Assembly (NCBI GenBank): GCA_009746045.1
Contig: RPFO01001794.1
Location: 1-64,000, forward strand
Source: Mesostigma viride
Lineage: Eukaryota; Streptophyta; Mesostigmatophyceae; Mesostigmatales; Mesostigmataceae
Direction: 5' to 3'
Length of the DNA stretch: 64,000 bases
Below the pieces are notes generated by a model. That model saw only the letters and a list, made by a program, of their open reading frames with translations, was not told the origin of the DNA and ran no database searches. Shown here piece after piece: positions 39,650-47,396 of the stretch. Each line of letters begins with the position of its first letter. Within the stretch, counting starts at the first letter, position 1. A program made the translations under genes and the position numbers.

Positions 39650-39883
39650 TTAGAAATTGTCATCACCGAGTTGCACACTTTCTTTCCCAATTTTAGTCAC
39701 CTGCACTTCGCGGGCATGGGACGTGGGCATTGTTTTTCTTTCCATGCTGCCAAACTCGACCGAGGGCGCGTGGGAGGCCAGTGGCTCGCCACACTCTTCA
39801 CACAAGTGCCACCGGCTCCTGATAAAGCACCCGGCATAGAACAGTGCGAGTGACAACACGACTAAAATGAACATGGATGCCAT
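39650..39883 (-). CDS. Small membrane protein with Cys pair
   Basis: 77 residues. An N-terminal membrane segment (MFILVVLSLALFYAGCFI) is followed by a short Cys pair (CEECGEPL) that could bind metal or form a disulphide, then a polar tail. Part of the same minus-strand cluster. Confidence 0.6.
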   Translation of the reverse strand: MASMFILVVLSLALFYAGCFIRSRWHLCEECGEPLASHAPSVEFGSMERKTMPTSHAREVQVTKIGKESVQLGDDNF

Positions 39884-39904
39884 CCTATCTCAGAGTAGTA
39901 TGTC

Positions 39905-40390
39905 TCATTTTTTTGGCAGATACGCGGTAGAGAACTCGTCCCTCGCGTGTGGGGCCACGTTGTTCATCATGAAGTTGTGTAGGGCCTTCTCACTTTTTGG
40001 CATCCCTTCCCTTTGAATGGGCACAAAACCTATTACTATATCCGCTGGCAGGTCGTGCACACCGGAGCAGATGAGCACATCCTTCACTCCGTCGGCTCTT
40101 AGATGAGGGTCGGCGTTGTACCAAGACGCGTCCTTGGACACGACCACCACCCTGTCGCCCGGCCTTACATCCCCCGATTGCACTCTCTTTCCCAAGTCGT
40201 ACTGAAACAGCGAGTCGGCTGCCTCACGAGACAAGGAGGGCGACCGCATCAAGACGCCGTGAGGGACAGGACCGCAATACCCCCTGCCGCAGTACGCCAC
40301 TATGCGGCAATTGTGCGGGTTTAACCTGGCGGCCTCCCTGGAACACTGATCCAAGTCGATGAACACCAGCGTCCTTGGCGTCTGTGTCAT
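39905..40390 (-). CDS. NYN/PIN-like nuclease-fold protein (tentative)
   Basis: 161 residues from ATG 40390 (MTQTPRTLVFIDLDQC); the frame is open upstream, but that part looks non-coding. The first strand ends in the acidic FIDLD, a helix carries EAADSLFQYDLG, and a later strand reads VVVVSKDASWY. This resembles the acidic-residue order of NYN/PIN-domain RNases (D...D...SxD). If correct it would be an RNA-processing enzyme. The match is by pattern only. Confidence 0.5.
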   Translation of the reverse strand: MTQTPRTLVFIDLDQCSREAARLNPHNCRIVAYCGRGYCGPVPHGVLMRSPSLSREAADSLFQYDLGKRVQSGDVRPGDRVVVVSKDASWYNADPHLRADGVKDVLICSGVHDLPADIVIGFVPIQREGMPKSEKALHNFMMNNVAPHARDEFSTAYLPKK

Positions 40391-40471
40391 TGTCTCGCTC
40401 CCCGTGTGGTTAAATAACTCAAAAGAAAAACTGTGATACTGTTTAAGCATTTGATTACGTACCCTCACACA

Positions 40472-40630
40472 ATGAAGCAGTGTTCGTTTTGCACGAGATG
40501 CAATCACCCAGACGCGATCGGGGTGTACTCGAGCGAGAAAAGCCTCGACAACAACTGGTTTTGCTCTTTCCCCTGCTTGTACGCCGCCAAGTACGGTGTT
40601 TTGGTGTACGAAAAGAAGCCGTCGTCTTAG
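40472..40630 (+). CDS. Small Cys-rich zinc-binding-like protein
   Basis: 52 residues from ATG 40472: MKQCSFCTRC at the N-terminus and NNWFCSFPCLYAAKYGV downstream, giving a CxxC...CxxxC arrangement like small FCS-type or TRASH-like zinc fingers. It is the only plus-strand gene in this part of the block, divergent from the gene at 39905-40390 and ending 3 nt before the stop of the basic gene at 40634. Confidence 0.55.
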   Translation: MKQCSFCTRCNHPDAIGVYSSEKSLDNNWFCSFPCLYAAKYGVLVYEKKPSS

Positions 40631-40633
40631 CCC

Positions 40634-41317
40634 TCACGCCTTTGTCGTTTTCTTTCTCGGCTTCCTTGGCCTCTTTGCCACCGCCTTCACCGCCTTTGCC
40701 CTCGCCGCCGCCTTCTTCGCCCTCGTGGCCCGTCGTTGCATCCTCTTGGCATCCTCTGGACTGGTCGTCTCGTTTGAGGAACAGACTGGGGGGGCTAGAT
40801 TGTTCTTCGTGTAGACACACGCCTTGCCGCCGTTCTTTGTCTTCAGCTCCTCGTAAATCTTGTTCTTCTCTGCCCTCTTCGACTTTTTTTCGGCCTCTGA
40901 TCGGGGTTGGAGCAGCTCCTTGGGCTGCTGCTTGACCAGCTCCGCCCATGCCTGCTGCTTGCGTTCGCGCAACTTCACGTCGCTCGAGAAAGACATCTTC
41001 TGCATCATGGCCTCTGTGTCCTTGCACGCCTGTGCCATCGCGTCACGGAGACTGTACATGCGTTCGCAGTTCAGAACCGGATCGAAGAGCGTCTCCATTT
41101 CATGCTGGCGATAGATGGATGACACGAGCTGCGTCCACGCCTTGACATTCTTTTCGTGGGCCCCCTTCAGTTTGGCTTTTTCACTGCGCTTCTTTGAGAC
41201 GATGTCGCCGCTACCATTCAATTCCAAATCGGCGGCAGTGAGCCCTCCCACTGTGATATCAGCGCTCCCGTTGTATACCATTCGGCGGCTTCCAACAACC
41301 GGCTCCTTCACTGGCAT
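40634..41317 (-). CDS. Basic protein with Lys/Arg/Ala-rich tail
   Basis: 227 residues from ATG 41317; a TATAAAG box lies 3-9 nt upstream, which favours this start over the GTG at 41341. The middle is helical and charged. The last 45 residues are histone-tail-like (ATRAKKAAARAKAVKAVAKR). Probably a DNA-binding virion protein; no family named. Confidence 0.65.
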   Translation of the reverse strand: MPVKEPVVGSRRMVYNGSADITVGGLTAADLELNGSGDIVSKKRSEKAKLKGAHEKNVKAWTQLVSSIYRQHEMETLFDPVLNCERMYSLRDAMAQACKDTEAMMQKMSFSSDVKLRERKQQAWAELVKQQPKELLQPRSEAEKKSKRAEKNKIYEELKTKNGGKACVYTKNNLAPPVCSSNETTSPEDAKRMQRRATRAKKAAARAKAVKAVAKRPRKPRKKTTKA

Positions 41318-41349
41318 GTCGGCTTTATAACCACAGAGCACATAATATT

Positions 41350-41904
41350 TTATATGTACTCGATGTAGATGGAGGGCAGGACAGGCGGTCGGTACTGGGT
41401 CTTACGAAGACGGCCAGAATACTTGGAATAGTCCCTTTCCGTATGCTTCTCCTTTAATACCGAATGGATCTTCTCTTTCGCCACCTCCTTGTGGTGTGCC
41501 AATATATCATGCACTTCTTGTCTATCACTCGGCCCTATCAAATGATCCACCTGCATGTCTTGCTGAAGGGCCCTGTCGCGCAAGATCTGAGTAGTGTACT
41601 CCTCCATGCGACCGATGGCCCTCTCTGCCTTCGCCCTGTCTATCTTTAGAATGCCATCCTCGCGAGCTGTCACGACGGCCTGCTGAACGTCATCTGGAGG
41701 GAACATGTTGTTGATCATGACAGACACTTCTGTCTTTGTCACGCTGCCGTCCTCCTGGGGCACGTCCACCTCCACTCTGAACCAGGGATCATTTACCCTC
41801 CCCGCCTGCCAGTCCGTCCGCGTGTGCTTGTTGGGCTGGGGGACCTTCACTATCTTTCCCTGTTCCAGTTCCCCTTTGTGAACGAATTTGACAACCTTGC
41901 CCAT
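41350..41904 (-). CDS. Unrecognised protein with SH3-like beginning
   Basis: 184 residues from ATG 41904 (MGKVVKFVHKGELEQGKIVKV), a start resembling a small SH3/Tudor-like barrel. The rest is helical and charged and ends YRPPVLPSIYIEYI. It overlaps the end of the DDE-transposase-like gene by 55 bp in a different frame, unusual for a recently inserted transposon and a sign that both belong to the viral gene set. Confidence 0.6.
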   Translation of the reverse strand: MGKVVKFVHKGELEQGKIVKVPQPNKHTRTDWQAGRVNDPWFRVEVDVPQEDGSVTKTEVSVMINNMFPPDDVQQAVVTAREDGILKIDRAKAERAIGRMEEYTTQILRDRALQQDMQVDHLIGPSDRQEVHDILAHHKEVAKEKIHSVLKEKHTERDYSKYSGRLRKTQYRPPVLPSIYIEYI

Positions 41905-44900
41905 CCACCCTTGACAATCTGACGGCCGCGGCGGGCGGCACCTGGTCTTGGGTTGCGGGTCTCGCACTGTGGGGTCTGCGAGGGGGTCCTTTTCCTAATG
42001 TCCACTTTGCGTGTCTTGTATTGCTCTTCTTCCTCCATTCTGCCCGGACACACGTGCTCCCTCGGCCCCAACACTACAGGGTGCCCCTTTCGAGGCGGCA
42101 CCTCGGCGTCATCAGCGGTGTACTTCCCATCCACAAACCTTCCGACGCACTTCATCTTGCGAACGGGGGCGCCTGTGTCCTGCGCCGGCGCCGGCTGTAT
42201 CTCGCGAGGCACCACGCCCTTCTGTATGCTTCTATACCCAGAGCACAGCATGTAGTTCTTAATGGCGTGAGGCCTGATCAAGGCGTGAAAGGAGTTTATG
42301 ATGGCCACAGAAAGGTTGAACCGTGTCCGCGTGTGCTGAAATGCCTCCTTGCGAATGTAATGCTTCCCCGTGTTGAAGGCTTGTTCGATGGGGTTGAACT
42401 CGGGGCTGTAGGGCGGCGTGAATATCACGGCAGGTCTCCGCCCCTCCTCCTCCATGGCGAGACGGGTGGGGGGCACGAGCACGCCGTCGCCGCCGCCCCT
42501 CTTCCGCAACAACTGGGCCAGGGGCGAAAGCTCCGAGATCGGGAACACGGCCAGCGAGGGGTCCAGCTTGTTGTTAAGAGCTATGTCGCGGTTCGAAGCC
42601 GGGTCGTGGTAGCTCGCCCCGTCCAACAGCACCGTCTTCCCTTTCACAAAACTGTCAGGCAGCGACCTCATGAACGAGCGAAAGAGGGATTTGGACACCG
42701 TGACGGGGGCGGCGCCCACGTTAAGTTCGCGCATCTGAGACACGCGCAGGTTGATGGACGATATCTCCTTCGAGCGATCGCCGTCGGTTGTCTTGGGAGG
42801 GGGTCTTATCTTTGCACTAGCGCCAGCTGGCAGCAGGTTGTTGATGTGCTCCTCGAATTTGGTGGGGAAGAAATCGCCGTTGAAGAACTTATCCTCCTCG
42901 GTTGCGTCATCCGCTGCCTCTTCCTCCTCATCTGCTACTCCTTCCTCCGCAGCCGGCTCGTCCTCTTGGCTGTTCCTCTTCTTTCTGTACATGTACCCCC
43001 CACCTCCAGGCACCAGAGACGGCAGCTTTTCGTGGATGCGAGTGAGAAAGGTGTCCTTATCTCCGTTGAACACGTGCACCAGCTTCCAAATGTGAACGGC
43101 CATCTCCACGCGGCTCATGTTGGTCTTCTTGGTGTATCGCTGGACGGACAGGTTCATGGACTGAAATAATGCCGTTACCAAATCCATATTTCCCGCCTTT
43201 GCACTGTTGCGTGTGTCCGCGTACCACCGGCTGTACAGGGGGCTGGTCGGCTTGTACAACGCCTGGTGCAGTTTCATATACCGGTTTTGATGGCGTTGGA
43301 AGAGCGGATGGAAGAGAGATAAGTACATTGTCTCGAATGACGAGTTAGCGAACGTCTTGTACACCAGCGTCATGGTCGCCTGTATCCCGTCCTCAAAGTC
43401 CTCCTCGTGGTCGTACCTCCCCCTCGTGTCATCGTACGCCAGTGACAACACGCTCCCCTGTGCCGCGCTCTTTGACCGTTCCAGCATGCCCTTGATCATG
43501 ATGTCATCCCTGCCCTTGTGCATCCAGCCCGACAGCACCGGGGGGTCTTCGCCATAAGTGCGGTTTGAGATCTTGTAGTTGTGCTGAGAAATGTACGCCT
43601 GGCTGACGTAGTCGTAGGCCGCGAGTCGCAACACGAATTCGACCCTCTCCACCTTGTCATCCGTGAACGTGACGTGATCCGCAATCAGTTGGTCTGGCAA
43701 AGTCAGCCAATAGTTGTCGCGCATGTACGTGCAGTTAATGGCCTGTTTGATGTCGACGTACACCCCTTGTCCGCTGTCATCCTTTGACACCTGGTCCCAG
43801 AACTTTGTCGGCAGCTTAGGGCAGTGAGGAAAGCCGGTCTTATCATCGTAGGGAAACTTGTGCACGAACCACTTGTAGAAAAAGGACTGTGGTTGCGCCA
43901 TCTTGTTGAGGATGGATTTAAGCTTGATCAGCCGTATCTTGTCCTCCGCCCCCTCCTCCTGTCTGCATATATCCCCCACCAACTGCACGACGCCGTCCCA
44001 CCAAAGACCCTGGCGGAGGGACTCTGCCACCGTCTCCTGACGCTTGTTCAAACTGGGGTTGTGGTTTGCTATCCTCGCAGGGAGTGGAGGGAAGATGCGC
44101 AAGAAGAAAGCAGGTAGGGACGGCGTGTTGGGCGCGGGGTCCTCGGGCCACTTCATGGCCGCCCACACGATGGTGCGCGTGTCGCTCTGTTCGCGCCGTC
44201 GCAACTGAGGAATGTGGCCCTTCTTGGCCCACGCACGAGACGGAGCCATGTTCATGGTCACACTAAACTCGTCGATGAATACGCAATCCTCTGCAAAGAG
44301 CTTGCCCTGAAGCTCCAAAAGGTCTTTTGACTTTTCCTTGACGTATCGTAAGTCCTTTTCTATGTAGTCGTACGCTATCGTTTTGTACGTCAAATCGTGT
44401 TCCTTGCGAGCTCGTTGGACATCCGCAGGCAGCAGAGTGGCGCCGTTCAAGAGGCCGTGGGCTTCGACAAACATTGCACGAGTCTCTTCCGGCACTCGTT
44501 TGAGAATGGGGTCGTTTGCATTGGAGCACGTGTTTATGAAGTAAACCAAGTCGTCGGCGGACATGTATGACACTGCAGAAGTCTGGAGCTCGGAGATGAG
44601 TTTTGAAAGCCTTTGCCACCCTCGATCTCCAAAACGCGTTATGTGAGTGGGTACTGCTTGTACGATTCTTGCCTTGTTAACAAGTCTGCCATTGTCCAAT
44701 ACTTTATCCCACGCCTTGCGCACCAAGGGGCGGAGGGCAGATCTCTTGAGATCGTCCTCTCTGCTGTAATCCAGCCCCAGCGCCTGGTCGTGCTTCCATA
44801 ATGCATGATAACGAATTGCTGTCTTCTTGTCGATGCCGTAATGTTCGGCGATGGATTGAATGGTTGTTTCGCCGCGGTTGCTTATATCGAGAGCCACCCG

Positions 44901-44957
44901 CTCTCTGAAATGCAAGCTGTGGGCCTTCCCCGAAGTTATGGCGTGCTGCGTGTCCAT
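41850..44957 (-). CDS. Very large IS630/Tc1-type DDE transposase-like protein
   Basis: 1035 residues. A helix-turn-helix lies at about residues 15-60 (FRERVALDISNRGETTIQSI, then YGIDKKTAIRYH). The DDE residues are Asp229 in VFIDEFSV, followed by the family's RAWAKKGHIPQ, Asp779 in KTVLLDGASYHD, and Glu858 in FTPPYSPEFNPIEQAF. These are hallmark IS630/Tc1-mariner motifs, but usual family members are 300-400 residues with a D-E spacing near 34. Here about 450 extra residues separate the two Asp, and the D-E distance is 79. The extra part includes an acidic linker. No terminal inverted repeats were seen, and the gene overlaps its neighbour. Possibly a domesticated enzyme for viral integration or DNA processing. 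Confidence 0.75.
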   Translation of the reverse strand: MDTQHAITSGKAHSLHFRERVALDISNRGETTIQSIAEHYGIDKKTAIRYHALWKHDQALGLDYSREDDLKRSALRPLVRKAWDKVLDNGRLVNKARIVQAVPTHITRFGDRGWQRLSKLISELQTSAVSYMSADDLVYFINTCSNANDPILKRVPEETRAMFVEAHGLLNGATLLPADVQRARKEHDLTYKTIAYDYIEKDLRYVKEKSKDLLELQGKLFAEDCVFIDEFSVTMNMAPSRAWAKKGHIPQLRRREQSDTRTIVWAAMKWPEDPAPNTPSLPAFFLRIFPPLPARIANHNPSLNKRQETVAESLRQGLWWDGVVQLVGDICRQEEGAEDKIRLIKLKSILNKMAQPQSFFYKWFVHKFPYDDKTGFPHCPKLPTKFWDQVSKDDSGQGVYVDIKQAINCTYMRDNYWLTLPDQLIADHVTFTDDKVERVEFVLRLAAYDYVSQAYISQHNYKISNRTYGEDPPVLSGWMHKGRDDIMIKGMLERSKSAAQGSVLSLAYDDTRGRYDHEEDFEDGIQATMTLVYKTFANSSFETMYLSLFHPLFQRHQNRYMKLHQALYKPTSPLYSRWYADTRNSAKAGNMDLVTALFQSMNLSVQRYTKKTNMSRVEMAVHIWKLVHVFNGDKDTFLTRIHEKLPSLVPGGGGYMYRKKRNSQEDEPAAEEGVADEEEEAADDATEEDKFFNGDFFPTKFEEHINNLLPAGASAKIRPPPKTTDGDRSKEISSINLRVSQMRELNVGAAPVTVSKSLFRSFMRSLPDSFVKGKTVLLDGASYHDPASNRDIALNNKLDPSLAVFPISELSPLAQLLRKRGGGDGVLVPPTRLAMEEEGRRPAVIFTPPYSPEFNPIEQAFNTGKHYIRKEAFQHTRTRFNLSVAIINSFHALIRPHAIKNYMLCSGYRSIQKGVVPREIQPAPAQDTGAPVRKMKCVGRFVDGKYTADDAEVPPRKGHPVVLGPREHVCPGRMEEEEQYKTRKVDIRKRTPSQTPQCETRNPRPGAARRGRQIVKGGWARLSNSFTKGNWNRER

Positions 44958-44986
44958 TCATACAGTCATGTTTGGAAATTTTTGCA

Positions 44987-45418
44987 TTAATATGAACGCC
45001 GTTGCAAGTCGTCATTCACCGGCATGTTTGTCATGCGAGTGGTGTCGGCGACACTCCACGGCTCCACTACACTCTTAAAAGTATCCCGCGCGGCAGACGG
45101 TCCCGACCTGTGCAGGGACCCGGGAGGGACACCCGGTCTGTAATTGGCCACGTTATCCTTGTTGGATGACTCGCGCTTCCGCCTACCATCCACCAGTCTC
45201 TTGTCCACCATGTGGGCCAGTGTCGCCACGACGGAGATCAAGAACCCGGTAAAAGCCCCTTTGAAAGAGTTCGTGAGGACGCCGCCAAGGACGGCGCAGT
45301 ATATTCCAAACCTATTAGCGGCCAGAAACCTCTCCCTAGAAGGCATCCCTCGCGCCAAAGGCCAGAAGGACAGGTAATCATCCGACAAACCCTCAAAATA
45401 GGTATCAAGAAAACCCAT
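44987..45418 (-). CDS. Small membrane protein of nucleocytovirus type
   Basis: 143 residues. Residues about 1-30 are amphipathic (MGFLDTYFEGLSDDYLSFW). The segment RERFLAANRFGIYCAVLGGV resembles the conserved N-R region of small membrane proteins shared by several nucleocytovirus families. Two hydrophobic stretches (about 38-70) follow, and the tail is polar. Likely an inner-membrane virion protein; identification is by pattern. Confidence 0.6.
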   Translation of the reverse strand: MGFLDTYFEGLSDDYLSFWPLARGMPSRERFLAANRFGIYCAVLGGVLTNSFKGAFTGFLISVVATLAHMVDKRLVDGRRKRESSNKDNVANYRPGVPPGSLHRSGPSAARDTFKSVVEPWSVADTTRMTNMPVNDDLQRRSY

Positions 45419-45441
45419 CAGCGCTTCTATAGTAAGCTACA

Positions 45442-45942
45442 TTAATTTTCAAGTAGTTTGAGTCCCTCTTCGCCCATCTGCCCCATCATCTGCTGTATGA
45501 GGCCCAGACAGGCCGCGTCCGGGTCCTGTTGCCCCTCCACGACACTGTTTGCAAACGATTGTGCCATCGCCTCCGCCTGCTTCATGAGCTCGGGAGGGAT
45601 CTCCTGGATGCCGATCCCGATGATGGCCAGGGTCTGCAAGTACTGCCAGATGGCCTCCTGGGTTGCACTGGGCGAGTTTTGCCACTTGTTTTGGAAATGG
45701 ACGTCCCGCAAGTAGGGCACGTCGCTGAATGCCGCGAACACGGAATCGTCCTTTGACATGATGGCCTGCATGTGAGGTCCAATGGCCTCCATGTACTTTT
45801 GCAGGGGCAGCCGTGCGTTCGACTTGCAGGCCAGCTCAAACGCCGTCAGAATGCCGGGGATGGTCCTCTCGTCGGGGTAAGCCATCGCCAGTTCGCTCAG
45901 GAAAGATTGCATCATGCTGTTGAAAGCCTGCACTGCCGACAT
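45442..45942 (-). CDS. Conserved-looking nucleocytovirus helical protein
   Basis: 166 residues from ATG 45942 (MSAVQAFNSMMQSFLSEL). The pattern, SxFN...F..EL...YP, then LPLQKYMEAIGPHMQAIM and WQNSPSATQEAIWQYLQTLA, resembles a helical protein family found in several nucleocytoviruses, probably a virion or assembly component. A TATATATA box lies 12 nt upstream of the ATG, which favours this start over the frame's earlier opening. First gene of the minus-strand block, divergent from 46032. Confidence 0.65.
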   Translation of the reverse strand: MSAVQAFNSMMQSFLSELAMAYPDERTIPGILTAFELACKSNARLPLQKYMEAIGPHMQAIMSKDDSVFAAFSDVPYLRDVHFQNKWQNSPSATQEAIWQYLQTLAIIGIGIQEIPPELMKQAEAMAQSFANSVVEGQQDPDAACLGLIQQMMGQMGEEGLKLLEN

Positions 45943-45954
45943 CGCTCTCTGCCC

Positions 45955-45962
45955 TATATATA
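45955..45962 (-). promoter_or_regulatory. TATA-like promoter box of the 45942 gene
   Basis: TATATATA, 12 nt before the ATG at 45942 on the minus strand, in the 89-bp divergent interval between two gene blocks. A 9-nt A-tract on the plus strand (45998-46006) lies on the other side. Same arrangement as the capsid promoters. Confidence 0.55.
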
Positions 45963-46031
45963 CAGTACCACGCAAATTATTGGCCAGGCGTAGACGAAAA
46001 AAAAATCTGGCAACACTGTATACAACGCGAC

Positions 46032-46220
46032 ATGTCTGCCAAGCACGATATCGTCAAGTACATCATGATCATGACTGCCATGTCTATCTCGTCGTCTTAC
46101 ACGAACGGGACAGGGTACGTGAGGCCGCTTATGGAGAAGAGGTTCTGGATGCAGATTGCTACCGTCTCCGCGGGGCTCCTCGTATTCTGGACTTTCGTCC
46201 AGCCGCGCATCGGTCAGTAA
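46032..46220 (+). CDS. Small single-pass membrane protein
   Basis: 62 residues from ATG 46032. A polar N-terminus with IVKYIMIMTAMSISSS is followed by a hydrophobic segment (MQIATVSAGLLVFWTFVQP) close to the C-terminus. It begins the plus-strand block after a divergent promoter region. A likely inner-membrane virion component; no family name. Confidence 0.6.
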   Translation: MSAKHDIVKYIMIMTAMSISSSYTNGTGYVRPLMEKRFWMQIATVSAGLLVFWTFVQPRIGQ

Positions 46221-46268
46221 ACACAGCGCTTAAAAAACACAAAAATTCCCAGTGTCCAGTATAGCACG

Positions 46269-46904
46269 ATGGACGTCAAGGTCCGCATCAACGGGACCAT
46301 GCACAAGTGGTCCTTCCCCTCCTCCATGATCACCACCGCCCAGTCCATGACCGGCGAGAGCGCGGAGGAGTGCAAGACCATCCTCAAGTCGGTCATCGTG
46401 CGATTGGCCGGGATACTGGACTCCGGCACCATGGAGGGGACGGTGAGTGACGTGGAGGTGGTGTGCTTGATGCACATCAGGAACCAAAAGGGGCTTCCTG
46501 ACGTCATCAAGGAGGGCATCTCCATGATCCTGGACGGCTGGAAGACAGCCGAGGAGAGCATCAACGAGCAAGGGCGAAAGGGGTTGCGGATGCTGGAACG
46601 GATCCTCCCTGTGCTCATGACGTGCGAGAACAGGGAGGCGTTTGACAAGTTCTTCTCGTCCACGCTGTACCCCTGCATGGAGGACGGGGAGATGAAAGCC
46701 ATCGTAAAGTTCCTCAGGGTGATGTCCAACTGGACCAACTCGGTGGAGCTGCCTGTCAAGAAAGACAGCCACTACATCGAGAAGTACCTGGACCGGGTGT
46801 ACGCGAACATGGTCAACCCCGTCCTGGCAGTAAAGAAGCGTACCGCCGTGTCGAAAAGGCTAGACGCCGCTGCGGACACCATCGAGGAGTACATAGACGC
46901 TTGA
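46269..46904 (+). CDS. Unrecognised helical protein
   Basis: 211 residues from MDVKVRINGTMHKW. It is mostly helical with repeated amphipathic segments (EECKTILKSVIVRLAGIL, then GLRMLERILPVLMT, EMKAIVKFLRVM) and has no membrane segment. It lies between two small membrane proteins in the plus-strand block, so a structural or assembly role is inferred. Intact. Confidence 0.65.
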   Translation: MDVKVRINGTMHKWSFPSSMITTAQSMTGESAEECKTILKSVIVRLAGILDSGTMEGTVSDVEVVCLMHIRNQKGLPDVIKEGISMILDGWKTAEESINEQGRKGLRMLERILPVLMTCENREAFDKFFSSTLYPCMEDGEMKAIVKFLRVMSNWTNSVELPVKKDSHYIEKYLDRVYANMVNPVLAVKKRTAVSKRLDAAADTIEEYIDA

Positions 46905-46963
46905 TCGAACACGGCGCGCTTTCGCCCGCCCTATTCTCGGGGCTATCTATCAGAACCCATTCG

Positions 46964-47335
46964 ATGAGTGGAGGCGCACCGCTTGGAAAGGCATTTTCCT
47001 TTTCACCCGTTGCGGACGAAGACAGCGTGCAACAGAATCAGATGCAAGGGGGCTCAGAGATCCGCCCCGCCGCCGAGACAGAGAGGGAGCCAATCAACGT
47101 GCCCTCTCAATCGTTCCCCCCGCCCCCGGGTGCGATGGCGCGGAGGCCGGCGCAGCCTGACCAGGCGCAAAGGATGGCCAGACAGCAGGTCATGTTCGAG
47201 ATGAAGATGCGCGAGATCGCCAAGGAGGAGTCGCGCAATAGCGGAATGCTATTCTTAGCCGCCGGTGTTGTTATCGCCGGCGCTCTTGCGTACACCTACA
47301 TTTATAAGAAGCCCCCGGTGGTGCTTCCCGAGTGA
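46964..47335 (+). CDS. Pro-rich tail-anchored membrane protein
   Basis: 123 residues from ATG 46964 (MSGGAPLGKAFSFSP). The first 65 residues are Pro/Gln-rich, followed by an amphipathic helix (QQVMFEMKMREIAKEE) and one membrane segment (GMLFLAAGVVIAGALAYTYIY) near the C-terminus. Probably an inner-membrane virion protein. Confidence 0.6.
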   Translation: MSGGAPLGKAFSFSPVADEDSVQQNQMQGGSEIRPAAETEREPINVPSQSFPPPPGAMARRPAQPDQAQRMARQQVMFEMKMREIAKEESRNSGMLFLAAGVVIAGALAYTYIYKKPPVVLPE

Positions 47336-47396
47336 TAATCATGCCCGTCTAATTGCAATAAAGTTTTTTTCTATACCAATATCATACTGCAACACA

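Noticed and set aside
42021-43169. Plus-strand open frame opposite the DDE gene
   Set aside because: A shadow; the minus-strand frame holds all family motifs.
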